Source of the DNA: Cadophora sp. MPI-SDFR-AT-0126
Lineage: Eukaryota; Ascomycota; Leotiomycetes; Helotiales; Ploettnerulaceae
Reading direction: 5' to 3'
NCBI GenBank assembly: GCA_020747065.1
Contig: JAGMVK010000028.1
Coordinates: 186,001-250,000, forward strand
Length of the DNA: 64,000 nucleotides
The notes under the pieces are model-generated. The model saw nothing but the letters and a program-made list of their open reading frames with translations, ran no database searches and had not been told where the DNA came from. Within the stretch, counting starts at the first letter, position 1. Every line of letters starts with the position of its first letter. Position numbers and translations under genes: made by a program. Shown here piece by piece: positions 1 to 12,013 of this stretch.

Positions 1-3000
1 CGGACTAATCAGTGCGGCTGTTCTTGCGAACCGAGCCAGACGGCCAGCAACAGGATTGACAGAGGATTGGATTCGCCAACATACAGGAGGAGAGTCTGCG
101 GAGAGGAATCACTGGCTTAGTGACGACCCTGGAGATAGTGAACACTCTTCATTGAGCGGATCGATCTCAGGTGACAGTAGAGATTGGCTTGGAACAGATA
201 CGGATCCACGGACGCCTACCCTGAAAAGAGTTCTCGAATCCAGACAGAAGGCACACAGCAGACCTGTGAGACCAAGAGGGCACAGGAGACAATTGACAAC
301 GGATACATTGACTCAAGAGGATTTCGCCGAAGAATTCCTCGACCATTCGATTCCAAGGATGTCTCTTACAGATGAGAATGACATGGGTGTGGCGATGGAA
401 ATGAACACTCCGTTGCCAGAAGATGAAATACCCCCTCCACCACCGCCGAAAGAATGGCGCGCTGCAGCCCTCCCCGCCCCAGTGGAAGCCCCTGTCAAAG
501 TTCCAACACCTGCTCCTGGACCACCACGTCTGAAGAAGAAGTTGCCATGGCGAGGCAAGAATATCATGGTGTTACTTCCGTGGGACGACGAGCGTGGTCA
601 GAAAGGTAAAGCCCCTACGCCTCTGACGGAGAAGGATATGGTTGCGATGTTGAAAGAGTGGGAACAGCTGGGTTATGATACCAGTGGCTTCAACCTCGGA
701 CCTGATATCTCTGAAGGCGGCGAAGGAAGCCAGGGACAGAGTCGTAGTCCCTGGCCTCTTGTTAAGGATGTTATCCAGGACAGGACACAGCGAAATTTCA
801 GGGTTAGCATTCCCAATCGGAAAGGTAAGACTTGTTTCACAGTAATTTTCCCGTTGCATTACATTCTTCTCAATCGCTTCCTTCGGAGAGAACTTGGTGT
901 CCAAGAACAACATTCAGATTTATCATATACCATTTGCACGATAGTCAAAATCTTGTCATTGATATTACCATGCTAATGCCAATCTAGAATGGGATGATTA
1001 TGTCCAAGAGCTCAAGGAAGCCAAGCTCCGTGCTCTCGGAGTGTCTTTCGGAGACGAGGAACCTGCTCCTACAATTTCACCAGCTGTGTCAAATATGAAT
1101 AGCAGGAGAACATCTATGCAATACCCACCATTGCCATTCTCTCCACCGTTACCAACATCTTCTGCAGCAAGCAGTCATTTGACTCAACATCAAAACCCAT
1201 TCTCGCCTCTGTTGATGCCAGGTGCTGGGATGTCGACAAGTCAGAGCTCGAATCCAGGTTCGGTAGCCTCACCAGCATCAATGCACGCACACATGCAAGG
1301 GAAATTCAACCCAAGACAATCCGTATCTTTCACGGGCAACGAGCATCCCTTTGGATCTCCATTCCAGTACCCCCAGCAAAACTCCCCTGGAGTGTGGTCA
1401 CCGCAGCAAATGCTTTACCAACAGGGTGCCGCAAGAGGAGGCTCACCCTCACTTCAAAATCTGGGCTCATTGGTATCGCCAGCTTCCCCATTTTCGCAAG
1501 ATGGATACTTCCCACAAAGCGGTGACGTCGTGTCGCAAATGCAACAAAGACAGCAGCTTCTACAAACTCAACTTGCGCATCAACAACAGTTGCAACTGCA
1601 GGGTGGTGCTAGAGCCTCCCCTCGTCTTCAAGAAGTTCGAGAGATCGAGGGCGAAGACGAGCCTTTGTCCAAGAGCCCCTCGAAGACTCCCGAAGCCAGA
1701 TTGCGCAACAATCCCAACGATCTGCAGAAGGAAATCGACGATGCAGAGTACCACCTGGAGGAGCAGATGCAGCGCGAGCTGGAGCATGATGATTACAGTC
1801 CTCACTCTGACAAGGGCGAGGACAAGTTCCCTCAGAAGCCTGTCACCGGTCACACGAGAAACACCTCATCCATGGGTCTTGGTGCATCAAGATACGCCAC
1901 CGAGGATTCGGATGGACCCGTTTTGCATCATCCTCAACCACATAGCCGAGGACATTCACTCTCGCAACGTCCATTCCAAGATAGCGAGGAGAGCGCTACC
2001 GAGTCGAAGCGACACCTGGGCAGACCTGATCTTTCTGATATCGAGACCAACCCGAGCAATCTTGGCACGCCTGTTCAGAGCACTGATTTGTCTGGTAGTG
2101 GACACGATCGATCACTTTCAGCGGCCAGCAACCCCTGGGCAGATTCCGACGCGAACCAAACTGAGAGCAGCACCGTCCCACCACGCGCAGGTCATAAAGC
2201 TACAATGTCAACTCTCAACGTTGGAGCCAAGGAGTTCAAGTTCAATCCATCGAACTCATTTGTTCCTGGCCAGTTTGCTTTCAATAGCAACAGTTTCCAG
2301 TCACCCATCAATGCATTCACAGCCTTCGCACCACCCGTCTCTGCTTCGTCCAGTCACTTCAGCCACGGCTCAATTGCAAGCTCGAGTAAGATCAACGTTG
2401 CTGCACCGGCCTTTACTCCTGGCCACAAGGAGTTCAACTTCTCTGCGTCGGGTCCAAGTTTCAGACCTGATGCACCGGCTTTCACTCCTTTGAATGCTAC
2501 CTTTTCCGACTCCGTGGGATCGGGTAGTGATGGACACAGGAGCTCGATCTTTGGCAATATCGATCTTAGTGCGTTGGGCATTTCCAAGCCAAGCAAGAAG
2601 AACAAGGCTATTCCAATCATTCGGCCAGATAGCAGCCACTCCAAAGACGCTCAGAATGAGGACGTGGAAGACAAGGATGGTAGAATTACTCAGGGCGAAG
2701 GTCGTATCAAGAGAGCACGTGGTGCAAAGGATGATGGCGATTCCGTGCCACTGTTCGCTGAGCCAAGCATGCCTCTTGGCGAGACGACCAGGGAACAATC
2801 TCCACCAAAGGAGTCTCTTACAGTGTCTACTGAACCAGCAGACAAGGAGAACTCAGCACCACTGGAAGATGCTCCAGCCGAGTCGAGCGCCCGCACTGAA
2901 GAATCCGGAAAGGACTTCTCTCCATGGGAATTCCAGGAGAAGAAACAAGCAGAGGACTTCAATGCCGCAAGACCGTTCACATCCCGCAGATACGGGTCTG

Positions 3001-6000
3001 GCTTGCCTGCTTATGGGAATTACGAGCCATCTGAGGACGAATTTGCCACCCCTCTCCAGGATCCTGAGAAGCCCAAAGGCCACAAGAAGAATGTGTCGTC
3101 CTTGTCAGCTACTGCCAAGCCGTTTGAGTTCAAGCCTGGAGCATTCAGCTTCACTTTTGGTCAACCTTCTGCTTCGGTACCTGCACCATCTTCTGTGCCT
3201 TCTCTGCCGCCGTCTCTTCCTGTCAGTGCTGGGTTGTCGGCTTCGAGATTTGCCAGAAGCCCAACTCCACCTTCGGCCGAGGCGCCAACACCACCTGAGT
3301 CGCCAGAGACCAATATGCAAGCCGAGGAGCGAACACAGTTTCAAGGCGCATTGCCACAGGCTGAGAGTCCTCCACCATACACTGGAGAGCAGCAGCGCAA
3401 CGAAACTTTCCAGGAGCAATCTTTGGAGGAGATTGATGAAGTCATGCGCTTGATGAACGAGGCAGAATCCGCACCAAGACAAGATGCTACAGTCTATCAC
3501 CAGCCGAGTCCCCAAAGACACATCAATCTTCCAGATCCAGACAATTCATCGCCTATCAGACTTCTACCACAACATGTCATGCGTAGCGATGCCCCAAGCC
3601 CAAGTCCTAGACGCTTCCAAGCATTGCCTGGAGAGTCGAGGATATTCTCGCGTGTCAACGACGATCCTTTTGTTGCGGATGATTCACCTGTTCACCACCT
3701 CAATAATATGGATAGTCTGCCACCCAGTGAATGGGATGATGTCCTTAGCGAGACGGAAGAGGCAAAACTTCTTCCCCGCGCTCAGTTCTTCGACAATCAC
3801 GTCAATGATCTCGTCGGTGGATTACTGTCGCAAAGACTTGAGCCACTTGAACGCACGCTGGAGAATGTTCAGATGTCCCTCGATATGATGGCTGCTAGAG
3901 GCCAATCTACTCGTCGAGAACGCCGAAGTATCTCTGGTGCGCTTAGCGATGCCGATGACGAGGATGATGAGAATGCTCGCCGGTCCCTTAGCCCTAGAAG
4001 AGATAAGAAACTGGACAAGATCAAGGCAATCGTTATTGAAGCACTTGCCGCCCAACAAACTTCACGACCAGCTACTGCAACGACCACTTCTGGCATCCTC
4101 CCTGATTCTCGCAATGTGCTTCAAGCACTTGAGGAAATGAAGGAGCAGTTTGGCCAATCTATGCGACTTGATCTTCGTGGTGAGGATCTAAGAAATATCG
4201 TCGAGGAGGCTGTTGAAAGACGCATGCCTGCTTCACCAAAACCTGTCCTCGATGAAGCTGCAATTTCCAGAGAGGCAGAGTACAAAGCCAAGATTGCAGA
4301 ACTCGAGGAAAGGCTCATGCGATTCGACAGCGAAAACACAAGTCGTGTTGCTGACGTCGAAGAGAAACTCCTCCGAGCAGATATCCGTACCGAAGAAGAA
4401 ACTAAATCCCGTCGTGCTGCCGAAGATCGTCTCGCGGAAGTCCAGAGATTGCTCCGCATCTCTTCCGAGGAGGAAGTCCGTCTCCGGGAATCCATGGACG
4501 AGAGAGAGCTGAGAATCCGTGAGATTGTAGATGCTAGCGACCTCAAGGTAAGAAATGTCGAGGAACAACGAGCCAAGACGACCATGAGAATCGCTCTTCT
4601 GGAGGCCGCCCAAGACAATGCCCAGAAGACACAGAACGATCTACAAAACCGCCTCGCCACCTCCGACAATGATCTTAGGGAAGCTCGACTTGAAGCCCAG
4701 CGCTGGCAAATGGAAGCTGAGCGTGCGCTTGACGCCGCCAGACGACACAGCGAGGATGCCGAGCAGGCCAATGAGACGAACAAGGAGCTGAGGCATACCA
4801 TGGAGAGCCTGCGGACCCAGATGGAGGAAAGTATCCGAGTCCGCGAGGGTATGAGAGGGAAATTAATGGATTTGCAGGAGGACATGGCGCGCGCAGCCCG
4901 TGAAATATCCGAAGAAAACGCCCGCCGTGCCAAGAAGGAGCAGGAGCTCATCGCCCGACAGGAGGTCCTCGATGCACGACTACAAGCCGAAGCTAGGACG
5001 AGGGAACGACTGGAACTGGAGATCGAACGTCTAGAAGGTGGCGAGCGCGAGGCTATGCGTGCTGTGAGCGATTTGAAGAAGTTGGAGGCTGTTGTGGACG
5101 ATTTGAGAGCCGAGAATCATGCTGCTCTCAAGGATAGCATGCGCTACAAGAGAGAGTTTGAAGAGGCGAGGGAGTCGGGTCTCAGTGAAGTCCAGAGAAC
5201 CAGGCATTACATGCAAGTTGAGATCGATACGGCCAACAACCAAGTGAATGTCGTGCGCGAGGATCTCGAGAATCAAGTTCTTAGAGCTCGCGCCGAGATA
5301 GATCAGGTTAAGCTGGACGCTGATACCGCAAGAGTCAAGAGTGAGATGTTGCTCGAGGAAGCCGAGTCTTCCAAGCAAAAACTCCTTAATGACCTCAAGA
5401 ACAAACATGCCGATATCATCGAAGATATGCAGACTCAACATGAGCGTCAACTCAACAATACTGTTGAAGATGCTCAACGCCACGAGCAGCACTTGCTTGA
5501 ACGCCTGTCCCTCTCAGCAGCAAAGACCGAACACCTTCAAGACCGTGTCTCGCACCTGGAAGAGAAGTTGGAGATTGCCAACCAAGCCGCAGCTGCAGCA
5601 GCAACGGCTGCCAAAACAGCCCGCTCAGCCAGCATCGCTTCCCCAACATCCACAACCCACCGCCCACTCGCCAAAGCTCTCGAATTGCCCGAGAAGATCT
5701 CACCCCAAGCTCTCCGCGAAAGCATCATTGTCTTGCAAGAACAGCTTCAAGCCCGCGAACAGACAATCGAGTCTCTGACCACTCAACTGTCCACCGTGGA
5801 TCTCGACGCTCCAACTAAGATCTCCAAACGTGACGATGAGATCATGTGGCTCCGTGAACTATTGTCGGTTCGCAAAGGCGACCTCCAAGATATCGTCACA
5901 GCGCTGCAGAGTGATAGATATGACGCTGAACGCGTCCGCGACGCAGCGATTCGTCTTCGCGCGAACCTGCAAATGGAGGAGCAAGAGCGCGAGAGAGCAA

Positions 6001-6692
6001 TGAACGGTGGTTCCGCACTGTCCAATCTCCCTAACATAGCAGCTAGTCTACGCGATGTAGCCAGTCCGCGCGTCGCACAAGCAGTCGGGCCTCTTGCCGC
6101 TGCGTGGGGAAATTGGCGGAAGGGTAGAGCAGTGGATGTCGATGGGGGATCGTACTCGAGCACGCCATCTCGCACGAACTCGCCCGGAAATCAGAGCTTC
6201 TTGAGTGGCTTGCTTACACCGCCTGCTAGTACGTCCGCGAGAGGCGCTGCGAGCGGCGAGATGAGTGGTCTGGGAAGTGGAAGTGGCAAACAGCCTACTG
6301 CATTTGGAAGTACAGGGCAACGCTTCACTAGTGCGCAACTTGCGAATCGCCCAAGAAATCTTTCGGGTCAGCGAGGTACTCAGGGTCGCCAACCTACAGG
6401 CGCAGGATTAAGAGGCAGTCCTGCGAAATCTGCTAAGGGCTCGGGATCCGTCGCTGGTGGAAGCATCAGAGGCATGCGAGGTTCTGTATCGAGTTCGACA
6501 GCAAATCGTGGTATGGGTGGAGTACCCACCACGCCGCCGATGATGCGCAAGAGTAGCTATGATGCTGATGCGCGAGCGGAGGATTTCAGCGATGCGGGCT
6601 TTTATGATGATGAGAGTTTCGCTGGAGAGGGAGATGATGTTTTGGATGAGGAGGGTGAGGATGAGAGGGGTGAGGGGGCCTTGTATGCCTGA
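1..6692 (+). CDS. Large coiled-coil protein, 5' end outside window
   Basis: Two exons are visible, 1..824 and 988..6692. They join across an intron at 825..987 with a GTAAGA donor, a CTAAT branch site at 973-977 and a TAG acceptor. The joined frame gives about 2,175 residues and is open to the left edge of the window, so the start lies upstream. The N-terminal part holds a basic, proline-rich stretch and a compact block (about 535-820) that looks conserved, beginning LPWRGKNIMVLLPWDDERG. A long low-complexity Ser/Pro/Gln-rich region follows (about 1040-3900). Genomic 4260-5570 and 5680-6010 encode heptad-rich Glu/Arg/Leu coiled coil, and the tail is Gly/Ser/Arg-rich and ends acidic. The layout suits a cytoskeletal or spindle/septal scaffold, often annotated loosely as myosin-like or involucrin-repeat in fungi, but I recognise no named domain. 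The gene and the intron are certain in my view; the function is unknown. Confidence 0.85.
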
Positions 6693-7475
6693 ATGAGGGA
6701 TTGCGATGAATGCAATATCACGGTCCTGGACGGACAGACTTATAGGAGGATTTCCTTTGTTGATAATTTCGGGTGAGACGAGTGGTGAGAGGGGCATGCC
6801 AAGTCGAGAGGGAGATGGGGTTGAAGAGGGTCATAGAGGAGAAGAGAGGCGGTTTGAAAAAATGTTGGAGAAGGAATATGATGAAATGAGGGAGATAGAT
6901 TGATACCCCACGCACATGTACACGAAGCACCGTCATCGTCAGAGCAGACAGATTGCGAATACCCCATCCATTCACCGGATCAGAATAATTTTGAATGAAA
7001 ATCTTGGCTTTTTCTTTTGTATCACTTTTCGCCTTCTTGACTTTGCTTGTTCTGGCTCTGTGTGTGATTTAAATGGAATGGGTGGTATAGATCGGATGTG
7101 ATACATAAATTGTGTTGTCGTGCAATGTGCGGTTCGATGTAGAGGAGTCGATTGGTAGAGGTCATATGGGAGGAGTGTTTATTATATAAGCGTGAATGAA
7201 TACATTTAAATCAAGAGTGTTTGTTCTCTTTACCTTTATTTTGTCTTTGCAAGTCTCTACGAGTAGTAACTTACTTCGTATATCTCTCTCTCCCCCCAGT
7301 TGTGTGTGTGCCTTACATTTTACTGCGTCTCTGATTATAGGTATTGGGTGTCACAAGATATAAACTGAAGAAGAGACTATCGCATGATGTTTAAAGGAGT
7401 CGATGGAGTGATACTCGTGTGAGGCAAGTTCAAGCCAGCTTTGAGATTCATTACGCTATGAATAGTCCGCCCTTT
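6693..7475. other. Intergenic 3' regions of convergent genes
   Basis: No gene is seen here. The stretch holds the 3' flanks of the convergent coiled-coil and HET genes. It has AT-rich segments and a pyrimidine tract (TCTCTCTCTCCCCCC near 7281-7297). The short open frames are purine-rich shadows without splice or domain support. Confidence 0.6.
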
Positions 7476-9457
7476 CTAAATCAATACTACACTCTGCATT
7501 CCCTCTTCGTCGCCATTGACCGGCCAGGCGCTATCTGGAATTCCCTGGACAGAGGCGAAGCTTACAAGCTGGTAGTGTTCTCCCACCGGTCGGAGTATGG
7601 CTGGCACAGACGAGCCGTGAAGGAGAGCAATCTGGTCGCTCGGTTGGATGGGATACATGGAGACTCCAATCCATCCTTTCGATGTGCGAAAGGATGTTCC
7701 ACCTGAGCAATATCGAGCTGTGTACGTAATCTTTTCTGTGAAATCTCGCATGATAGCATCATCGCGAACATAGGTGTAGAGTTCATCCTTTTCGAGGGTA
7801 GGAAGCTGTTTTGGCACGGATCCGCCAGCTCCGAGCTTTAAAAGGTCGATGTGACGTGGTAATTGAGAAGCAACCATGCCGCACTGCAGAAGAAACTTCG
7901 TCATGGATGTGAGGACGCTTTGTGTACTCCCAAATGTGTAATATCCTTTGAAGTACGCAATGAAAAATGCCTCCCATGCGACTTGGCCGTTGGGACATTT
8001 TTGAAACGTTTTCGTTAGATTTAACATTTCTTGTAGCCAATTGAACATTACAAGCCTCAATGAAATACCACGCTCGGAGTAAGCATCCTCTTCTTTATAA
8101 GGTATAGGAGTGCCGAAACCATACAAGGATCCGTGTATGATTCCTTTCAGACCGAGCCGGTTGTCATCAATATTTGGCCTGTAGTCATGTCGAAATGCAC
8201 TATGGCTTCCCTCTTTAATGCCCCAAGTCCTGATATGGGAAACTCTGTCACCAAAACGCTCCCAGTCAATGGCCCATGATGGACCACCAGAGCTGAAGCG
8301 CCTATGAACGAAGCCGTACAGCGGTAGGAGCGAACGGCCAAACATTAGACAGCTGAGAGTCACTTCCTGTGAAACCTGTAGGCCTGTTTTGTGATAGTCC
8401 GGCTGCGGTAGACTGAATCCAATATTACGAAGCAAACCATAAAGACCAAATAATCTATCCAATGGTTCTGAGCAAGATCGTTTTCGAGTGCTCTCCCACA
8501 GCATTGCTAAGATGAATAGCCAGCCATGATTACCGGCCAAGGTAGGCTTTGATGCATCATAGCAGGTCTTGCTTCTACCGTCAAGTGGAATTTTAGCAGA
8601 GTTATGATCTGTAACTCTCACTTCAACATTCCAAAGGGACCGAGTGATGTTTATAAGCCGTATGTCCATACAAAGGCTATTTACATCGCCGGACACATCG
8701 GAAAATCGGGAAAGATTGACACGCCTCGCAAATGCTTCCCAAGGCAGCGAGCAGCGTCCGCAGTAGACCGTAACCCGTGATGCCATGAGCAGTTCCTGGA
8801 AAGTCCATACTCGTCGGAACCAAGCATGGTTTAATAGTGGCAGGAATTCTGGAGGAAGCTTTCTGCCATCTGCTTGTCGTAAGATCCAATCAGCAAAAGA
8901 TAAAGCCTATTGAGCCCGACCGGTCATCGAGGTGTTCTTTAGTACGCACCAGTGAGGATTTTAGATTTCTTGATTACTCGTGTGAGACGATAGAAGTTGT
9001 GAGCATGTCGGAATGCCCTTCTGGTTCCTAGTTGCTGTTCTCCGAGCCAGACTATGACATTGTTCGCAAACTTGTAGATTTCGCCCATCAGCTCAACTTG
9101 ATGTCCGCGCTCAGCTTTCGACGATTGATCAATGCAGATCGCATCGATCCATAAGCGGCGTACCCTTACTTTCTTTCTTAAATATCGCAAGGCCAGCATG
9201 CAGTTCGTGGTTACGTAGAAGGGACTATCGTTGCATATAATTTTGTGGTCGAATGTTTGGGAGCCCCAGACATAGGACAACGCCTCGTATCTGCCTCGGG
9301 CCTCGTTCAGCGAAGGCTCGGTCAGTCGACATCGGATGTCGGAGTTGAAGTCGCGGGAGGGCTCGAGTGCGAGGAGTCGGATATTGTTCCCTGGCGCAAG
9401 CGGAGTGTGTTTGAATGTGTCCTGGTGTTGTGGGTCCATGTTTGCGTGTGGCGCCAA
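7476..9457 (-). CDS. HET-domain (heterokaryon incompatibility-like) protein
   Basis: Exons are 9457..8950 and 8869..7476. The intron 8949..8870 has a GTGCGT donor, a CTGAT branch and a CAG acceptor, and it joins phase 1 to phase 1. The product is 633 residues. The N-terminal HET domain shows the three classical blocks: YEALSYVWGS, then LWIDAICIDQ, then a segment ending NNVIVWLGE, with HAWFRRVWTFQEL at the start of exon 2. The C-terminal end has the usual HET-protein tail (RTSKGWIGV, later LRPVGEHYQLV). The first ATG in frame after upstream stops was taken as the start. In known systems HET proteins trigger cell death or growth arrest when unlike hyphae fuse, with other NLR or HET partners. 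The HET motif does not tell which trigger or partner is used here. No disabling change is visible, unlike the second HET gene at 31-33 kb. Confidence 0.88.
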
Positions 9458-10121
9458 CCGCCGGGCTAGACTTGTTCTAGCTTATCTTTTGGGGCCTATA
9501 TCGACGAGAGAGCTTTGTCGTGGGGCAAATGATGGAGCCGAGTACAGGGCTATTGTTTGAAATGCTGACTTCTTCGAAGTTGAAAAGCAGTAAGCTGTAG
9601 GTGGGGATTAAGGAGCGGCGACGACGGGCTTCAAACAGGCAGCCACCTTTTGCCCTGCTCTGAGGATATCGGGAGGCGGCATTTTCCGACCAATCCGCAG
9701 GCGCGGCCACAAGGTTAGCAGCCACAGATCTTGGCTTAAACTCGAAGTACCTATGTTTTTGTCTCATTGCAGGGTCCACGCAAGAATAGACGTTATTCGG
9801 GATTATGTTGAAAGATAAAATTTAGTCGGTTCTTTCTTTCTACATTAGGCTTAGCTTAGCCGTAATTTGATTTGACTTGTTCATGTGAGGGGAGACCTGG
9901 CTCGGAAGTTCTTGCTGTGCCCCCGTTTTGCTAAGCGAGCTTACGATTTGACTTCATATCCTACTTTAGTGAACCTCAACCTTTCTAAATAAATGACTTG
10001 CCTAAGGTGACTGCAAAATCGCTCACTTGATTCATTCTGGTCAGCAAAAGTAACGCCAACGTTCGAAATTCTAATCCAAAAACAAGAAATAACTTACACA
10101 TCACTCTCACTCCAAGACATT
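9458..10121. other. Divergent intergenic region
   Basis: These 664 bp lie between the starts of the HET gene (minus) and the GNAT gene (plus), and presumably carry both promoters. No gene, clear TATA box or repeat was seen. Short minus-strand frames here lack introns, domains and a good start. Confidence 0.5.
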
Positions 10122-11785
10122 ATGACTTGCCAACCTAGTACAGAGACATCCATATTCATCAAGCCATTCGACGCAGATTCCGAGTCTGACTTCACGTTCT
10201 TGTATTCTCTGTGGACTGAGGTTTTCCCAGACTGGCCGATTGATCAGGATTTACTGGGGAAGATTCTGCGGCATCCTTTCCTTTCTGCGCTAGGCCGTCA
10301 TTTCATCGCTTTCGAATCTCCACTTTCTCTCGACCCAGCTTCTGCCTCAGCCTCAACTACAATTTCGAAAGTAGATTCAACCACAAATCCAAATGCCGAC
10401 TGGGACTCGCTCAAAGCTGTAGGGTTCATACTCGCTTATCTCGGCGATGGGGGCAAGAAAGGGTATATTTCGGCACTTGGCGTGTTGCCTCAGTATCGAG
10501 GGAAAGGTGTGGGAAGTAAGTTGTTGGAAAGGGGGTTGGTGGGGTTGAAGAGTGCGGGTGCGGCGGGAGAGGAATTGCATGGAGATACTGAGAGCGGCGA
10601 GGGGATGAAGATTGTGATTGGGAGTGAGATGCCGAGGTTTTGGCCGGGTTTGCCTATTGGGTTCGTGGAAGGGGGCGGGGATTGGGATGCGAGAAAATGG
10701 TGGGGGAGGAGAGGTACGTCTGCTTTTGAGAGTTTCTTGTTTCATGACTTGGAGACTTACCTATTTGCTCTTTTTTTGGACCCTATATCCAAAGACTCGG
10801 ACAAGATTTACAGCTTTCATTATATTTGACGCTAGACCCGAGATTACGTGTAGAATTGACTTGCTGACGATCGACCGGTGAAATCAGGTTTCAAAAAGCC
10901 CACAGGTGGTCCGATCATCAAAGACTTGTTCAAGGATATTAGGACGGAAGTCGTACCGGCAGATGTACGAGAACGAGTGGAAATGATAGTGAAGGAGAAA
11001 GGCCTGCGGTTTGCGCCGTGGGATGAGAGCGGGTATGATGAGTGTATGGAGAAGCAGAGTGATAATTTCGTGAGTCTTTTCGCGATCCTTAACTTAATTA
11101 TTTTTCCATTGATAAGTGTCCAATCTTCTATCCTTCTACCCTCCTTTTCGTATTTTTTTTTTTCGTCTTCCTCACTCAGTCTGATTTATCTCATCATCCA
11201 GTCATGGGTAAAAGCCTACGCCGTCCTCGCTGCCTCAAACCAATACCACGAAGTCATGGTCGCCTTCGACGCCGAGACGAACGAACAGCTCGGCTGGACG
11301 CTGATGTGTGGACCGGAGGTGGTTGTAAAGGATATGTTTGCTTTTATGCCGATTTCAGGAGATGTTGCTTTTGCAGAGCAGGATCGAGAAGGAGAAGGTA
11401 AGGGAGAGAGAAAGATTGGATTGATTGCTGCTGTGGGTGTGGATGAGAAGGCTAGAGGGAGGGGTGTGGGGTTGGCGATGGTTGTTAAGGCTATGGAGGT
11501 ATGTTTGTGATTTCCTCTTTATTTGAATGCCCTCCCAGGCTGCTGGCGATGGATTCCAGAATAGGATGGCAAAGCGACCTAGGGAGTAAAATGCGCTGTG
11601 CTGACATCTTGTTTTGACAGAATCTGAAAGAAAGGGGTGTAGAGGGTATTTTTGTCGATAGTGTGACTATAAGGGACTTCTATGAGAAGATGGGCTTTGA
11701 GATGAGGTGGGAGTATGAGACTTGGGAGTTTGTTGGGAGTGGGGAGGGAAAGGTGGTTGAGAGCCAGTTGAATGATACGGAGTAA
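10122..11785 (+). CDS. Tandem GNAT-type N-acetyltransferase
   Basis: Four exons (10122..10713, 10888..11069, 11202..11498, 11621..11785) give 411 residues. All introns have GTRNGT donors and CAG/ACAG acceptors, and the phases agree. There are two GNAT units. The first has the acetyl-CoA loop in LPQYRGKGVGSKLLERG (Q-x2-G-x-G), followed by SEMPRFWPGLP, a block I associate with GNAT units appended to fungal GH3 N-acetylglucosaminidases. The second has DEKARGRGVGLAMV (R-x2-G-x-G) and ends with the typical strand DFYEKMGFEMRWE spread over exon 4. A GNAT domain transfers acetyl from acetyl-CoA to an amine. The substrate cannot be read from sequence, although the PRFWPG motif makes an amino-sugar or related small molecule plausible. 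No targeting signal is seen, so it is probably cytosolic. The gene is convergent with the OPT transporter, with 228 bp between stops. Confidence 0.85.
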
Positions 11786-12013
11786 GATCTTTTCTTTTTG
11801 ACGATAGAGAGTGAAGGAGTTGAAGCCGTCAAATGCATCCCATGTTCCAATTATTGAACCATCATCTTGACCTCTTGAATGCCAATGCACCATCCTCTAC
11901 ACCTTGAGTGTCTGGGTTGTTTTTACAGGCCTGTCCGATGAGAAGCAATGTCTGCATTCTTTACTTTGGATCCTGAGTACGAACTCTGCTTAAAATGCAA
12001 TTTTAGGGGCAAA

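Noticed and set aside
1351..3453. Long frames inside the coiled-coil gene (plus +2 and +3, minus)
   Set aside because: They are shadows of the large repetitive Ser/Pro/Gln-rich reading frame and have no independent support.
9477..9779. 100-codon minus-strand frame upstream of the HET gene
   Set aside because: Arg/Ser-rich composition, no domain, and it lies in the divergent promoter.
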